64,000 nucleotides of DNA from assembly GCF_009765755.1 (NCBI RefSeq), contig NZ_LMUV01000011.1, forward strand, positions 971,576-1,035,575. The letters are read 5' to 3'. The notes under the pieces were generated by a model, which saw nothing but the letters and a program-made list of their open reading frames with translations, was not told where the DNA came from and did no database searches. Shown in pieces: positions 40,147-50,526 of this stretch; positions within the stretch are counted from its first letter, which is position 1; each line of letters opens with the position of its first letter. The stretch is from Rhodanobacter sp. L36. Lineage in GTDB: Bacteria > Pseudomonadota > Gammaproteobacteria > Xanthomonadales > Rhodanobacteraceae. A program made the translations under genes and the position numbers.

Positions 40147-40452
40147 TCAGCCCTTCATGCTGTCGATGTCGGCGATGTTGATCGTGCTGCGATTGCGGAA
40201 CAGCAGCACCAGGATCGCCAGGCCGATGGCAGCTTCCGCCGCAGCCACGGTAAGAATGAAGAACACGAACACCTGGCCGGAAACATCGCCGAGGAAGCGC
40301 GAGAACGCCACGAAATTCATGTTCACCGCGAGCAGCATCAGCTCGATCGACATCAGCAGCACGATCACGTTCTTGCGGTTGATGAACATGCCGGCGACGG
40401 CAATGCAGAACAGCACGGCGCCGAGCACGATGTAATGCGAAAGCGTGATCAT
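40147..40452 (-). CDS. nuoK: NADH-quinone oxidoreductase subunit K
   Basis: 101 residues, three transmembrane helices: [41 protein letters not shown] and [25 protein letters not shown]. The two membrane glutamates essential for coupling are in [10 protein letters not shown] and [10 protein letters not shown]. Its ATG overlaps the nuoJ stop by ATGA, the usual coupling in this operon. Confidence 0.96.
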   Translation of the reverse strand: MITLSHYIVLGAVLFCIAVAGMFINRKNVIVLLMSIELMLLAVNMNFVAFSRFLGDVSGQVFVFFILTVAAAEAAIGLAILVLLFRNRSTINIADIDSMKG

Positions 40453-41108
40453 GGTTGCGGCCCCTGTGAAGAATGGTCCGGCGAATCCTTGGTTTCGTAA
40501 TCGAGTACGGCGTCCATCTTCACGATGCGCACGCGATCACGCGCGTTGACTTTGACCTGCTGCGCCGCCGTTTCGTAACGCGCATCGGCGCGCTGGCGCA
40601 AGGTCAGCGCCACAGCAGCCACCACGCCCACGGTCAGGATCAAGGCCGCAACCTCGAACGGCAGCAAGTAGCGGGTGTACAACGCCATGCCGAGCCATTC
40701 GGTGTTCGACACGCCGGCCACTGCCGCCGGGTCGGCGCCCATCACGTGCGCATGCAACGCACGCACGCCGATCAGCCCGAGCATTTCGGCGAGCATCGCC
40801 GCCGCGACGATCAGGCCAACCGGCAGGAACTTCACGAAGCCCTCGCGCAGTCGCTCCTGATCGATGTCGAGCATCATCACCACGAACAGGAACAGCACCA
40901 TCACCGCGCCGACGTAAACCACGATCAGCGCCAGCGCCAGGAACTCCGCGTCGATCAGCATCCACAGGCAAGCGGCGCTGAAGAACGTGAGCACGAGTGC
41001 CAGCACGGCGTGGACCGTGTTCTTCAGCGTGATTACCGACAACGCGGCTGCCACGGTGACGAAACCGAACGCGTAGAAGCAGATGAGTTGAAGCAGTTGA
41101 GGATTCAT
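40449..41108 (-). CDS. nuoJ: NADH-quinone oxidoreductase subunit J
   Basis: 219 residues from the second of two tandem ATG codons (41108), which has better spacing to GAGGG; the first at 41111 is possible. Five transmembrane helices, starting [36 protein letters not shown] and including the conserved [20 protein letters not shown], the pi-bulge helix. The soluble C-terminal tail is charged. It lies 8 bases after nuoI. Confidence 0.95.
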   Translation of the reverse strand: MNPQLLQLICFYAFGFVTVAAALSVITLKNTVHAVLALVLTFFSAACLWMLIDAEFLALALIVVYVGAVMVLFLFVVMMLDIDQERLREGFVKFLPVGLIVAAAMLAEMLGLIGVRALHAHVMGADPAAVAGVSNTEWLGMALYTRYLLPFEVAALILTVGVVAAVALTLRQRADARYETAAQQVKVNARDRVRIVKMDAVLDYETKDSPDHSSQGPQP

Positions 41109-41116
41109 CATGGCCC

Positions 41117-41608
41117 TCAGCGGTACGCTGCGTCTTGTGCGCGGTCGGCGGCGATCTGCTTTTCGAAGCGATCGCCGATGGCAAGCAACTGCGATTTCGT
41201 CACCACGTTTTCACCGCGATGCTCGAAGTGATATTCGTGGATGCTGGTTTCGACGATCGAATCGACCGGGCAGCTTTCTTCGCAGAAGCCGCAGTAGATG
41301 CACTTGAACAGGTCGATGTCGTAACGCGTGGTGCGGCGCTGGCCGTCGCTCGCGCGCGGTGCGGAGTCGATGGTGATTGCCAATGCCGGGCAAACCGCTT
41401 CACACAACTTGCACGCGATGCAGCGCTCCTCACCGTTCGCATAGCGGCGCAACGCATGCAGACCGCGGAAACGATTCGACTTCGGAATGTGCTCCATCGG
41501 ATAGCGCACGGTGTACTTCGGCTTGAACATGTAGCGCATGGTCAGCGCCATGCCCTGGAACAGTTCGACCAGCAAAAGACTCTTGAAATAGCGGGTGACG
41601 CTGGACAT
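41117..41608 (-). CDS. nuoI: NADH-quinone oxidoreductase subunit I (two 4Fe-4S ferredoxin)
   Basis: 163 residues from ATG 41608 ([19 protein letters not shown]). Two ferredoxin motifs, [16 protein letters not shown] and [16 protein letters not shown], bind clusters N6a and N6b that pass electrons from NuoG to N2 in NuoB. The N-terminal helix anchors it near the membrane. The upstream open frame to 41680 overlaps nuoH and is not used. It lies 8 bases after nuoH. Confidence 0.96.
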   Translation of the reverse strand: MSSVTRYFKSLLLVELFQGMALTMRYMFKPKYTVRYPMEHIPKSNRFRGLHALRRYANGEERCIACKLCEAVCPALAITIDSAPRASDGQRRTTRYDIDLFKCIYCGFCEESCPVDSIVETSIHEYHFEHRGENVVTKSQLLAIGDRFEKQIAADRAQDAAYR

Positions 41609-41616
41609 GAGATTCT

Positions 41617-42675
41617 TCAGACCCCCGTACCGATGCTGACCAGGCCGTAGTACTTCATGCAGCCGGCAACGAGAACCCACACGATCGCAATGGGGATGAA
41701 TACCTTCCAGCCCAGACGCATGATCTGGTCATAGCGATAACGCGGAAAGGTGGCGCGAAACCACAGGAACATGAAGGAGAACGCGAAGGCCTTGATGAAA
41801 AGCCAGATGAAGCCGCCGGTCCAGATCCAGTTTACCCAAGGCGACACGTCGGCATGAATCCATCCCTGCAACGGACTCAGCCAGCCGCCCATGAAAAGGA
41901 TCGAAGCCAGGAAGCTGACCAGGATCATGTTGGCGTATTCGGCCAGGAAGAAGATCGCAAACGCGGAGCCGGAATATTCCACGTGGAAGCCGGCGACGAT
42001 TTCCGATTCGCCTTCGGCCACGTCGAACGGCGCACGGTTCGTCTCGGCCACGCCGGAGATGAAATAGATCACGAACACCGGCAGCAACGGCAACCAGAAC
42101 CAGTCGAAGAAACCCTTGTGCCCGGCCTGCGCGTTGACGATGTCGGTGAGGTTGAGCGACCCGGCGAGCACCAGTACGCACACCAGGCAAAGGCCCATCG
42201 CCAGCTCGTACGAAATGACCTGCGCCGCCGAGCGCATCGCGCCGAGCAAGGCGTAACGCGAGTTCGAGGCCCAGCCGGCGAGGATGATGCCGTACACACC
42301 CAGCGAGGTCATCGCCAGCAGATACAGCACGCCGGCGTTCGCGTTCGACAGCACCATCTTGCTGCTGAAGGGAATGACCGCCCACGCAGCAAGCGCTGGA
42401 ATCAACGTCAGCAACGGCGCGAGGTAATACAGAAAACGATTCGCGTTGGTCGGAAGGATTACTTCCTTCAGCAACAACTTGAATACGTCGGCAAACGCCT
42501 GCAGCAGACCAAACGGACCGATCTTGTTCGGCCCGAGGCGCACGTGCATCCAGCCGATGACCTTGCGCTCCCAGTACACGAACATCGCCACGGCGATGAT
42601 GAGCGGCACCGTGATGCACAGGATGTAGATGATCGGCCACAAGACCTGGTGGATGAGTTGATCAGCCATGCTCAT
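41617..42675 (-). CDS. nuoH: NADH-quinone oxidoreductase subunit H
   Basis: 352 residues from ATG 42675, which overlaps the nuoG stop by ATGA. Membrane subunit with eight helices lining the quinone chamber. Conserved [36 protein letters not shown] lies early, and the acidic loop [26 protein letters not shown] faces the quinone site. These are the most conserved parts of the family. It precedes nuoI by 8 bases. Confidence 0.97.
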   Translation of the reverse strand: MSMADQLIHQVLWPIIYILCITVPLIIAVAMFVYWERKVIGWMHVRLGPNKIGPFGLLQAFADVFKLLLKEVILPTNANRFLYYLAPLLTLIPALAAWAVIPFSSKMVLSNANAGVLYLLAMTSLGVYGIILAGWASNSRYALLGAMRSAAQVISYELAMGLCLVCVLVLAGSLNLTDIVNAQAGHKGFFDWFWLPLLPVFVIYFISGVAETNRAPFDVAEGESEIVAGFHVEYSGSAFAIFFLAEYANMILVSFLASILFMGGWLSPLQGWIHADVSPWVNWIWTGGFIWLFIKAFAFSFMFLWFRATFPRYRYDQIMRLGWKVFIPIAIVWVLVAGCMKYYGLVSIGTGV

Positions 42676-45011
42676 GCCTTGCTCAGCGTGATGGGCGCGC
42701 CATACGGTGGCAGCGCAGCGGTGGAGTCCTGTGCGGCCTCGATCCACGCCGTGCCGTCCGGCACCGACGCATCGATCACCAGCGGCAATTGCACCTGACC
42801 TGTCTGCACTTTGGCGCTTCCAGTAAGTCCCTGGCGCTGCGCTTCATCCGCGTTCACACGTACGGCAGGCGCGCGATTGAGCGGATGCGCGTTCAACGCG
42901 GAAGACCGACGCAGCACGGCGTCACCGCGATAGATCGGCCAAGTGGCGATACGCGTCAGACCTGTGGATGTCGCGCGCGTGGCAAGCCCATCGCGCGGCG
43001 AAATGGAACGTTCGCTGATGCCCTCGCGTAGGCCGGCCATGTCATCGAACTCGAAACCGGCGAGCTTCATGGCGCCACCAAGTGCACGCAGCACGCGCCA
43101 ACCCGGACGCGCCTGACCCGGCGCTTTCGCACCGGCGAGAACACTTTGCGCAAGGCCTTCCACGTTGACCAGCGTGGCGTCGATTTCCGGCAGCAGGGCG
43201 ATCGGCAGAATCACATCGGCCACATCGCGCAGCGCCGGACTGGCGAAAGCACTGAACGCTACGACCTTTTCCGCTTCGTGCAGCGCCTTGAGCACGGCAC
43301 TTCCATCGGCGAAATCATGTGGCGGCTCGACGCCGTACAACAGATAACTTTTGCGCGGCTGCGCGAGCATCGCTTGCGCATCCAGTCCGCCGTTGCCGGG
43401 CACAACGCCGAGCTTCGACAAGCCCACGGCATTGGCACCGACCGACAACTCGCTGTATGCCGCACCCGTGGCATCGGCGATGAAACGGGCGACGGCGCGC
43501 AACCACGATGCCTGCGGATGCGTGACCGCGGCTTCGCCGAGCAACACGACGGCCCCACCCTGCTCCGCCGACTGCTTCAACGCGGCAAACGCATCCTTGT
43601 CTCCATCGTCGCTCGGCGCTGCGTTGATCGCGTCGGCCAATGCAGATGGTGCGGATGCGCCGCCGTCGACCGCAGCTTTCGCCAGGGCGAGTAGTGCGTC
43701 GACCATGGCCTGTGGCGCAATGATCGATTCGCCAGCCAGCATGTAATTGAAATCGAAATGGGCGGGATTAACGGTGTAAACCTTCGCGCCCTTTTTCACT
43801 GCCTGATGCAAGCGATGGTTGAGTAGCGGCATCTCATGACGCAGATCGGAGCCGATCAGCAACGCCGCGCTGACGTGCGCAAACCCGGCGACCGGCAAAC
43901 CGAATGGAAGAGCGATCGCGTTGTCGGAAAAGTCGAGTTGGCGCAGACGGTGATCGACGTGTGCGCTGCCCAGGCCGCGAGCCAGCCGCATCAACAGATC
44001 GCCTTCCTCGTTCGAAGTGGACGGATGCACCAGCACGCCCAGTTCGTTGCCCGGCAGTTTGCGCAGCGCTTCACCGGCAACGCTCAACGCGTCTTCCCAA
44101 GTGGTCGCCTGCCACTGGCCGTTGCGTTTCACTTCCGGCGCACTGATGCGGTCGGCGGCGTAAAGGCCCTGATGGCTGTAGCGATCGCGGTCGGAGAGCC
44201 AGCACTCGTTGATCGATTCGTTGTCGCGCGGCACCGTGCGCAGCACTTCGCCGCGGCGCGTGTGCAGCCACAGGTTGGAGCCGAGCGCATCGTGATAACC
44301 GATCGATGGCTTGGCGATCAGCTCCCACGCACGTGCCTGGAACTGGAATGGCTTGTTGGTCAGCGCGCCGACCGGGCACACATCGATGATGTTGCCGGAC
44401 AGTTCGGTTTCGATCGTCTTGCCGATATAGGTGCCGATCTGCAAGTTCTCGCCGCGGCTCATGCCACCCAATTCGTACGTGCCTGCAATCTCGCTGGTGA
44501 AACGCACGCAGCGTGTGCACTGAATGCAGCGGGTCATTTCGGTGGCGACCAACGGACCGAAATTTTCGTCGGCCACGGTGCGCTTGCGCTCGGTGTAGCG
44601 CGACACGCTGCGGCCGTAGCCGAGCGCGACGTCCTGCAATTCGCACTCGCCACCCTGGTCGCAGATCGGGCAATCGAGTGGATGATTGATCAGCAGAAAT
44701 TCCATCACGTCTTTCTGGAACTTCAACGCCTTGTCGCTGCGCGTCATCACCTTCATGCCTTCGGCGACCGGCGTCGCACACGCAGGTTGCGGCTTGGGCA
44801 TCAGCTTGCCGCCCATCTCCACATCGACCAGGCACATGCGGCAGTTGGCAGCGATCGGCAGCTTGCGGTGATAGCAGAAACGCGGGATCGCGATGCCGAC
44901 GCCGTCGGCCGCCTCGATGATCATCGCGCCCTTGCGGATCTGCGTGGGCTTGCCGTCGATCTCGATGTTCAGCAGATCGGGGGCGGCGTTATTGGCAGGC
45001 TGCGCACTCAT
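42672..45011 (-). CDS. nuoG: NADH-quinone oxidoreductase subunit G
   Basis: 779-residue peripheral-arm subunit. N-terminal 2Fe-2S cluster N1b ([20 protein letters not shown]), then the His/Cys cluster N5 ([18 protein letters not shown]) and the 4Fe-4S cluster N4 ([10 protein letters not shown]). A catalytically inactive molybdopterin-type domain follows (from about 220). The extra N7 cluster cysteines of E. coli NuoG are not evident. Its ATG overlaps the nuoF stop (ATGA). Confidence 0.96.
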   Translation of the reverse strand: MSAQPANNAAPDLLNIEIDGKPTQIRKGAMIIEAADGVGIAIPRFCYHRKLPIAANCRMCLVDVEMGGKLMPKPQPACATPVAEGMKVMTRSDKALKFQKDVMEFLLINHPLDCPICDQGGECELQDVALGYGRSVSRYTERKRTVADENFGPLVATEMTRCIQCTRCVRFTSEIAGTYELGGMSRGENLQIGTYIGKTIETELSGNIIDVCPVGALTNKPFQFQARAWELIAKPSIGYHDALGSNLWLHTRRGEVLRTVPRDNESINECWLSDRDRYSHQGLYAADRISAPEVKRNGQWQATTWEDALSVAGEALRKLPGNELGVLVHPSTSNEEGDLLMRLARGLGSAHVDHRLRQLDFSDNAIALPFGLPVAGFAHVSAALLIGSDLRHEMPLLNHRLHQAVKKGAKVYTVNPAHFDFNYMLAGESIIAPQAMVDALLALAKAAVDGGASAPSALADAINAAPSDDGDKDAFAALKQSAEQGGAVVLLGEAAVTHPQASWLRAVARFIADATGAAYSELSVGANAVGLSKLGVVPGNGGLDAQAMLAQPRKSYLLYGVEPPHDFADGSAVLKALHEAEKVVAFSAFASPALRDVADVILPIALLPEIDATLVNVEGLAQSVLAGAKAPGQARPGWRVLRALGGAMKLAGFEFDDMAGLREGISERSISPRDGLATRATSTGLTRIATWPIYRGDAVLRRSSALNAHPLNRAPAVRVNADEAQRQGLTGSAKVQTGQVQLPLVIDASVPDGTAWIEAAQDSTAALPPYGAPITLSKA

Positions 45012-46318
45012 GCTGCGACCTCAAGCTTGTCGTCGACGATGGAATGACCATGCTCGACGTAGTATTCGAACTCGTTCCAGAACCGCCCGAGGAAACCCTG
45101 CACCGGCCACGCGGCGGCTTCACCGAATGCGCAGATGGTGTGGCCTTCGATCTGGCCCGCCACGGCTTTCAGGCGATGCAGATCGTCTGTTGTGCCCTTG
45201 CCTTCCACGATGCGCGACAGCACGCGATACATCCAGCCCGTGCCTTCGCGGCACGGCGTGCACTGGCCGCAGGATTCGGCGAAATAGAAACGCGAAATGC
45301 GATGGCACATCTTCACCATGCAGGTGGTTTCGTCCATCACGATGACCGCGCCGGAGCCGAGGCCGGAGCCGGCCTTCTGCAGCGAATCGAAGTCCATCGT
45401 CATGTCCATCATGATGTCGGCCGGCAGCACCTTCATCGACGCGCCGCCGGGAATCACCGCCTTCAGCTGGTGACCGTTGCGTACGCCACCGGCCATCGCC
45501 AGCAAATCCTTGAAGGGCGTGCCCAGACGCACTTCGAAATTGCCGGGCTTGGCCACGTGGCCGGACACCGAAAAGATTTTCGGACCTCCGTTATTCGGCT
45601 TGCCCAGATTGAGAAACCAGTCCGCGCCGTTGCGCAGGATCGCCGGCACCGACGCATACGTCTCGGTGTTGTTGATCGTAGTCGGCTTGCCGTACAGGCC
45701 GAAGTTGGCGGGGAACGGCGGCTTGAATCGCGGCTGGCCCTTCTTGCCTTCGAGCGATTCCATCAACGCGGTTTCTTCGCCGCAGATGTACGCACCCGCG
45801 CCAAGCGCGTTGTAGATGTCTACGTCCAGACCGGTGCCCTGAATGTCCTTGCCGAGCAGACCCGCCGCGTACGCTTCCTTCAGCGCCTCTTCGAGATGCT
45901 CGAACGGCTCGTGATGGAATTCGCCACGCAGGTAGTTGTAAGCCACGGTCGAACCGGTGCAGTAGCAGGCGATCGCCAAGCCTTCGATCACGGCATGCGG
46001 GTTGTAGCGAAGAATGTCGCGATCCTTCGCCGTGCCGGGCTCCGATTCGTCGGAGTTGCAGAGGATGTATTTCTGCATCGTGCCCTTGGGCATGAACGAC
46101 CATTTCAGGCCGGTCGGAAAACCCGCGCCGCCGCGACCGCGCAGGCTGCTCTTCTTGATTTCCTCGATCAGCGTGGCGGGATCTGGTTTCTCGGCGAGAA
46201 TTTTCTTCCACGCCTTGTAGCCGTCCATTTGCACATAGCTGTCCATTGCCCACGGCTTGTCGAAATGCAGCGTGGTGTAGACGACCTGGTGTTCCTGTGG
46301 TGCGGGTCCGACGGCCAT
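45008..46318 (-). CDS. nuoF: NADH-quinone oxidoreductase subunit F
   Basis: 436-residue NADH-oxidising subunit at the tip of the peripheral arm. FMN/NADH-binding glycine-rich loop [16 protein letters not shown], second loop [19 protein letters not shown], and the N3 4Fe-4S motif [12 protein letters not shown]. It passes hydride electrons from NADH through FMN to N3. Its start overlaps the nuoE stop by one base (TGATG). Confidence 0.97.
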   Translation of the reverse strand: MAVGPAPQEHQVVYTTLHFDKPWAMDSYVQMDGYKAWKKILAEKPDPATLIEEIKKSSLRGRGGAGFPTGLKWSFMPKGTMQKYILCNSDESEPGTAKDRDILRYNPHAVIEGLAIACYCTGSTVAYNYLRGEFHHEPFEHLEEALKEAYAAGLLGKDIQGTGLDVDIYNALGAGAYICGEETALMESLEGKKGQPRFKPPFPANFGLYGKPTTINNTETYASVPAILRNGADWFLNLGKPNNGGPKIFSVSGHVAKPGNFEVRLGTPFKDLLAMAGGVRNGHQLKAVIPGGASMKVLPADIMMDMTMDFDSLQKAGSGLGSGAVIVMDETTCMVKMCHRISRFYFAESCGQCTPCREGTGWMYRVLSRIVEGKGTTDDLHRLKAVAGQIEGHTICAFGEAAAWPVQGFLGRFWNEFEYYVEHGHSIVDDKLEVAA

Positions 46319-46887
46319 CAGTGATTCCCCTCTGCATGGCCATGCGCCGCGGGTCCGTCAATGGTCAGGCCATCGAGGATCGCGTCGAGCTTTTCGGTAG
46401 TGAGATGTTCGTGATAATGGCCGTTCACCGTCATCGCCGGCGCGTAGACGCAGGCGGCAATGCATTCCTCTTCGCGCTTCAGATACACGCGACCGTCGGG
46501 CGTACTTTCACCCAGCTTGATGCCGAGTTTCTTTTCGCAATGGCTGACCAGCCCTTCAGCGCCGTTGAGCCAGCAAGAGATGTTGGTGCAGATCGCCACG
46601 TTGTTGCGGCCGACCGGCTTGGTCTCCAGCATCGAGTAGAAACTGGCGACCTCGTACGCCCACACCGTGGGCAGGTCGAGATACTTCGCCACCGCGGCGA
46701 TCAGCTCGTCGGTGAGGAAGCCACCGTTCTGTTCCTGCGCCGCGAAGAGCGACTGAATCAGCGCCGAGCGCTTGCGGTCGGGCGGGAATTTGGCGACCCA
46801 TGCGTCGATATGCTGACGCGTGTGATCGTTGAGTGCGGCGAGCGGATCGACGTTCCTGACCTGCTCGAAATGTCCGGTGGCTTTCAT
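46318..46887 (-). CDS. nuoE: NADH-quinone oxidoreductase subunit E
   Basis: 189-residue thioredoxin-fold subunit binding 2Fe-2S cluster N1a. Cluster cysteines are in [11 protein letters not shown] and [11 protein letters not shown]. The N-terminal helical region contains [15 protein letters not shown], typical of the family. The C-terminus is His-rich ([10 protein letters not shown]). It lies 21 bases after nuoD. Confidence 0.96.
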   Translation of the reverse strand: MKATGHFEQVRNVDPLAALNDHTRQHIDAWVAKFPPDRKRSALIQSLFAAQEQNGGFLTDELIAAVAKYLDLPTVWAYEVASFYSMLETKPVGRNNVAICTNISCWLNGAEGLVSHCEKKLGIKLGESTPDGRVYLKREEECIAACVYAPAMTVNGHYHEHLTTEKLDAILDGLTIDGPAAHGHAEGNH

Positions 46888-46908
46888 GCGTTTCTCCGTC
46901 GTGCCGGC

Positions 46909-48162
46909 TCAGCGATCCACTTCGCCGAACACGAGGTCGTAAGTGCCGATCATGGCCACCACGTCGGCGAGCATGTGGCCGCGCACGATGGTGTCCATGG
47001 ATGAAAGATGGGCAAAGCCCGGCGCGCGCAGATGCACGCGGAACGGCTTGTTGGCGCCGTCCGATACGAGGTAGCAACCGAATTCGCCCTTCGGCGCCTC
47101 GACCGCGGCGTAGGTTTCGCCGGCCGGCACGCAGTAGCCTTCGGTGAACAGCTTGAAGTGATGGATGAGCGCTTCCATGTCTTCCTTCATCTCTTCGCGC
47201 GATGGCGGCGAGACCTTGAAGTTTTTCAGCATCACCGGGCCGGGGTTGGCCTTCAACCACTTCACGCACTGCTGGATGATCCGGTTCGACTGGCGCATCT
47301 CTTCGACACGCACCAGGTAACGGTCATAGCAGTCGCCGTTGACGCCAACCGGAATATCGAAATCCATCTCGGCATATTTCGCGTATGGCTGCTTCTTGCG
47401 CAGGTCCCACGCGATGCCCGAACCGCGCAACATCGCACCGGTCATGCCCCACTGCTGGGCCAGTTCCGGGCTGATCACGCCGATGCCGACGGTGCGCTGT
47501 TTCCAGATGCGGTTGTTGGTCAGCAGGTCTTCGTACTCGTCCACCTTCGACGGAAAATCGTTGGTGAACGCCTCGATGTAGTCCAGCATCGAACCTTCGC
47601 GCCAGCTGTTGATGCGCTTGAGGTCGTTGCCCTTGTGCCAGGGCGACTCACGATACTTGGACATGTGATCGGGCAGATCGCGATACACGCCGCCGGGACG
47701 GTAATACGTGGCGTGCATGCGCGCGCCCGATACGGCCTCATAGACGTCCATCAGTTCTTCGCGTTCCCGGAACGCGTAGAGGAACACCGCCATCGCGCCG
47801 AGATCGAGCGCGTTGGAGCCGATCCACATCAGGTGATTCAGGATGCGCGTGATTTCGTCGAACATCGTGCGGATGTACTGCGCGCGCTCGGGTGCCTCGA
47901 TGCCCAGCAGGGTCTCGATGGCTTTCACGTACGCGTGTTCGTTGCACATCATCGACACGTAGTCGAGGCGGTCCATATAGCCGATCGACTGATTGAACGG
48001 TTTCGATTCGGCCAGTTTCTCGGTGCCACGATGCAGCAGGCCCACGTGCGGATCGGCGCGGACGATGGTTTCGCCGTCCATCTCCATCACCAGGCGCAGC
48101 ACGCCGTGCGCAGCCGGATGCTGCGGGCCGAAGTTCATCGTGTAGTTGCGGATTTCCTGCAT
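46909..48162 (-). CDS. nuoD: NADH-quinone oxidoreductase subunit D
   Basis: 417 residues from ATG 48162 ([20 protein letters not shown]), preceded by GGGAG and lying 2 bases after the nuoC stop. 49-kDa-type subunit forming the quinone site with NuoB and NuoH. The conserved N-terminal [14 protein letters not shown] loop contains the catalytic His, and [10 protein letters not shown] follows. NuoC and NuoD are separate, unlike the fused NuoCD of E. coli. Confidence 0.97.
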   Translation of the reverse strand: MQEIRNYTMNFGPQHPAAHGVLRLVMEMDGETIVRADPHVGLLHRGTEKLAESKPFNQSIGYMDRLDYVSMMCNEHAYVKAIETLLGIEAPERAQYIRTMFDEITRILNHLMWIGSNALDLGAMAVFLYAFREREELMDVYEAVSGARMHATYYRPGGVYRDLPDHMSKYRESPWHKGNDLKRINSWREGSMLDYIEAFTNDFPSKVDEYEDLLTNNRIWKQRTVGIGVISPELAQQWGMTGAMLRGSGIAWDLRKKQPYAKYAEMDFDIPVGVNGDCYDRYLVRVEEMRQSNRIIQQCVKWLKANPGPVMLKNFKVSPPSREEMKEDMEALIHHFKLFTEGYCVPAGETYAAVEAPKGEFGCYLVSDGANKPFRVHLRAPGFAHLSSMDTIVRGHMLADVVAMIGTYDLVFGEVDR

Positions 48163-48164
48163 GC

Positions 48165-48893
48165 TCAATTCTCCCGCCACTTGTCGGCGGCTTCGGCGCT
48201 GGCCTGCACCAGATCTGCGTCGTTGCGGATCGTGCGCGGCACCAGCACGCGCGGCTCGATCGACACCGGCTCGTAGATCACGCGTTTCTGCTCGGGGTCG
48301 TAGCGCACTTCGACGTTGCCGATGAGCGGGAAATCCTTGCGGAACGGATGGCCGACAAAACCGTAGTCGGTGAGGATGCGGCGCAGGTCCGGATGACCAT
48401 CGAAAATGATGCCGTAGAGATCGAACGTCTCGCGCTCGAACCAGTTCACGCCCGGCCAGATCAGCGTCAGCGAAGGCACCACCGGCAGCGAATCATCCGC
48501 GCAGAAAACACGCAGCCGCAGACGACGATTGTGTTCGATCGAAAGCAGTTGGATAACCGACGCAAAACGGCGCGGCTCGTTGTGGTCGCGCGGACGTCCA
48601 GCCCAGTCGAAGCGGCCCATCGCCTGCCCTTCCACGCCACGCGAGAAGCCATCACCACCGGCGGTATCGGTTTCCCATTCGGTCTGCCCGTAACCGAGAT
48701 AATCCAGGCCGCACAGATCGATCAGTTCGCTGAAGCGGAACGCGGGTTCATCGCGCAGTGCCGTCGCGACCGCAATCAGGTCGGCGGCAGCGAGTTCGGC
48801 GGTGACCTCGTTGCGCACCTTGCTGATGGTGAGCGTGTCGCCGAACCGCGCAGCGAGTTGCTCGGCCAGCGAGGTCGGATGTGGATCGGACAT
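48165..48893 (-). CDS. nuoC: NADH-quinone oxidoreductase subunit C
   Basis: 242-residue 30-kDa-type subunit of the peripheral arm. The diagnostic [22 protein letters not shown] is followed by [19 protein letters not shown]. The N-terminal half is less conserved and includes a glycine-containing loop ([16 protein letters not shown]). No cofactor. It lies between nuoB and nuoD with a 2-base gap to nuoD. Confidence 0.95.
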   Translation of the reverse strand: MSDPHPTSLAEQLAARFGDTLTISKVRNEVTAELAAADLIAVATALRDEPAFRFSELIDLCGLDYLGYGQTEWETDTAGGDGFSRGVEGQAMGRFDWAGRPRDHNEPRRFASVIQLLSIEHNRRLRLRVFCADDSLPVVPSLTLIWPGVNWFERETFDLYGIIFDGHPDLRRILTDYGFVGHPFRKDFPLIGNVEVRYDPEQKRVIYEPVSIEPRVLVPRTIRNDADLVQASAEAADKWREN

Positions 48894-48902
48894 GTCAGAG
48901 CC

Positions 48903-49460
48903 TCACGAACGCGCGATGGTGCTGGTGCGGCGGATTTTTTTCTGCAACTGCAGGATGCCGTGGATCAACGCCTCGGCCGTCGGCGGGCAGCCGGGCACGT
49001 AGATGTCTACCGGCACGATGCGATCGCAACCGCGCACCACCGAATAGGAATAGTGGTAGTAGCCGCCGCCATTGGCGCAGCTGCCCATCGAGATCACCCA
49101 TTTCGGCTCCGGCATCTGGTCGTAGACCTTGCGCAGCGCCGGAGCCATCTTGTTGACCAGCGTGCCGGCCACGATCATCACGTCGGACTGGCGCGGGCTC
49201 GGGCGGAAGATCACGCCGTAGCGATCGAGGTCCAGTCGCGCCGCGCCGGCGTGCATCATCTCGACTGCGCAACAGGCCAGGCCGAATGTCATCGGCCACA
49301 TCGAACCGGTGCGCGCCCAGTTCATCAACTCGTCCATGCGCGCGGTGGCAAAGCCGCGCTGCACCAGCGGGTTGTCGCCGCCCGGACGGAGGATGTCGTC
49401 GACGACATTGACTGGCGGCGGGTTGTGCATTGTGCGACTGATGGAATCGATCACTCCCAT
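48903..49460 (-). CDS. nuoB: NADH-quinone oxidoreductase subunit B
   Basis: 185 residues from ATG 49460 ([18 protein letters not shown]), overlapping the nuoA end by 10 bases. Carries cluster N2, the terminal Fe-S donor to quinone: tandem cysteines in [12 protein letters not shown], then [14 protein letters not shown] and [11 protein letters not shown]. The longer frame to 49481 is not supported by family length. Confidence 0.96.
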   Translation of the reverse strand: MGVIDSISRTMHNPPPVNVVDDILRPGGDNPLVQRGFATARMDELMNWARTGSMWPMTFGLACCAVEMMHAGAARLDLDRYGVIFRPSPRQSDVMIVAGTLVNKMAPALRKVYDQMPEPKWVISMGSCANGGGYYHYSYSVVRGCDRIVPVDIYVPGCPPTAEALIHGILQLQKKIRRTSTIARS

Positions 49461-49807
49461 TCGAGCGCTCCCTTCTTCCACACGTAGGCAAAGCCGACGA
49501 TCAGCAGCAGCAGAAACACGGCCATTTCAGTCAGCGCGGTGACGCCGATTTTTTCGAACACCACCGCCCACGGAAACAGGAAGGCAATTTCAAGATCGAA
49601 AATGATGAAGAGGATCGCCAGCAGGTAATAGCGAACGTCGAAGCGCATGCGTGCATCTTCGAATGCTTCAAAGCCGCATTCGTACGGTGCGAGTTTTTCC
49701 GCTTCGGGACGACTCGGTCCGGCGAGCAGGCCGATGGCCAGCAGCACGAGGCCGAGTCCGGTGGCGACGCCGATGAAGAGCAGAACGGGCCAGTATTCGG
49801 CAAGCAC
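49451..49807 (-). CDS. nuoA: NADH-quinone oxidoreductase subunit A
   Basis: 118 residues from a GTG start at 49807 ([15 protein letters not shown]), with GGAGGT ten bases upstream; no ATG fits the family start. Three transmembrane helices. Conserved loop [40 protein letters not shown], including the cysteine that switches accessibility in the A/D transition. First gene of the complete 14-gene nuo operon. Confidence 0.95.
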   Translation of the reverse strand: MLAEYWPVLLFIGVATGLGLVLLAIGLLAGPSRPEAEKLAPYECGFEAFEDARMRFDVRYYLLAILFIIFDLEIAFLFPWAVVFEKIGVTALTEMAVFLLLLIVGFAYVWKKGALEWE

Positions 49808-49968
49808 GATGCAACGTACCTCCGCGCCCTCGGGCGCATCAGTGACCGCGGGGACGGTCCGGCGACTTTCGATCCGGCAGGCCGAAACAGCCTTGGGCGT
49901 GAGCCACGTTCGCAGGCATGAAACCGCGAGCGTCCGATATTCCGCGAGGTGGGATCGCGAATCACGCC

Positions 49969-49999
49969 ATTGTATCAGCGCGCATGGGTAAGACGACAA
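49969..49999 (-). promoter_or_regulatory. Putative promoter of the nuo operon
   Basis: On the minus strand TTGTCG (49999-49994) and TACAAT (49974-49969) with a 19-base spacer. This gives a leader of about 155 bases before the nuoA GTG. The same TTGTCG-N19 layout precedes sucA. Confidence 0.5.
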
Positions 50000-50022
50000 G
50001 TATTGACGACTGCGAACGTACG

Positions 50023-50060
50023 ATCGGCGGCATGCGCCGATGGCGTGACGGCATCGTCAC
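50023..50060 (-). terminator. Two small hairpins at the end of pilZ
   Basis: GTGACG/CGTCAC (50045-50050 / 50055-50060) overlaps the pilZ stop and ATCGGCG/CGCCGAT (50023-50029 / 50035-50041) follows it. Neither has a T tract, so they may only weakly separate pilZ from the nuo promoter. Confidence 0.3.
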
Positions 50061-50410
50061 ATCGTATGCGTGGCCCGCTCGGAGGCCAACGTGCCGGCAA
50101 GGATATTCTCGATCCGGCTGCGCGCCGCCTCGGCATCGCTCGACTCGTTGAAATGGATGCCGATGCCGGCCGTGCGATTGCCCTGCGCGCCGAGCGGACT
50201 GATCCATACCACTTTGCCAACTACCGAAAGCCGTTCGGTTTCTTCGGCCAGCGTGACCAGCAGGACCACTTCATCGCCCAGCGTGTACGACTGCGCGGTC
50301 GGCGCAAACAGACCGCCATTCTTGAGGAACGGCATGTACGCGTTGTACAGCGACGCGGCGTCTTTGATCTTCAGAGAAATGATGCCCTGACGGGCGCCTG
50401 CGGATTTCAT
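50057..50410 (-). CDS. pilZ: Type IV pilus PilZ protein
   Basis: 117 residues, a single PilZ-like barrel. The family segments IISLKIKD, YNAYMPFLKNGGLFAPT, YTLGDEVVLLVTLAEETERL and GKVVWISP..GIGIHF match the PilZ protein needed for type IV pilus assembly. The c-di-GMP-binding RxxxR and D/NxSxxG motifs of other PilZ domains are absent (KNGGLF stands in place), so it probably does not bind the nucleotide directly. In xanthomonads PilZ bridges the EAL protein FimX and the ATPase PilB. It is downstream of a GGDEF-EAL gene and of tmk-holB. Confidence 0.87.
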   Translation of the reverse strand: MKSAGARQGIISLKIKDAASLYNAYMPFLKNGGLFAPTAQSYTLGDEVVLLVTLAEETERLSVVGKVVWISPLGAQGNRTAGIGIHFNESSDAEAARSRIENILAGTLASERATHTM

Positions 50411-50526
50411 GCTGCACTCCTGACGGACGATCGAACGGTCCGCTCACCCTGGGCCGATCTTAGACGGTGTGGTCCGCGCGCACCACCTTTGCGGCGATGC
50501 TGGGTCTCAGGGACGTCTTTGGGTGC

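Noticed and set aside
38454..40181. A 575-codon plus-strand frame opposite nuoL
   Set aside because: Very rich in His, Arg and Gln, as expected from the complement of a membrane protein gene; no supporting features.
49808..50056. Possible tRNA or secG upstream of nuoA, as in other xanthomonads
   Set aside because: No cloverleaf or SecG-like frame is present; only a promoter candidate and small hairpins are seen.
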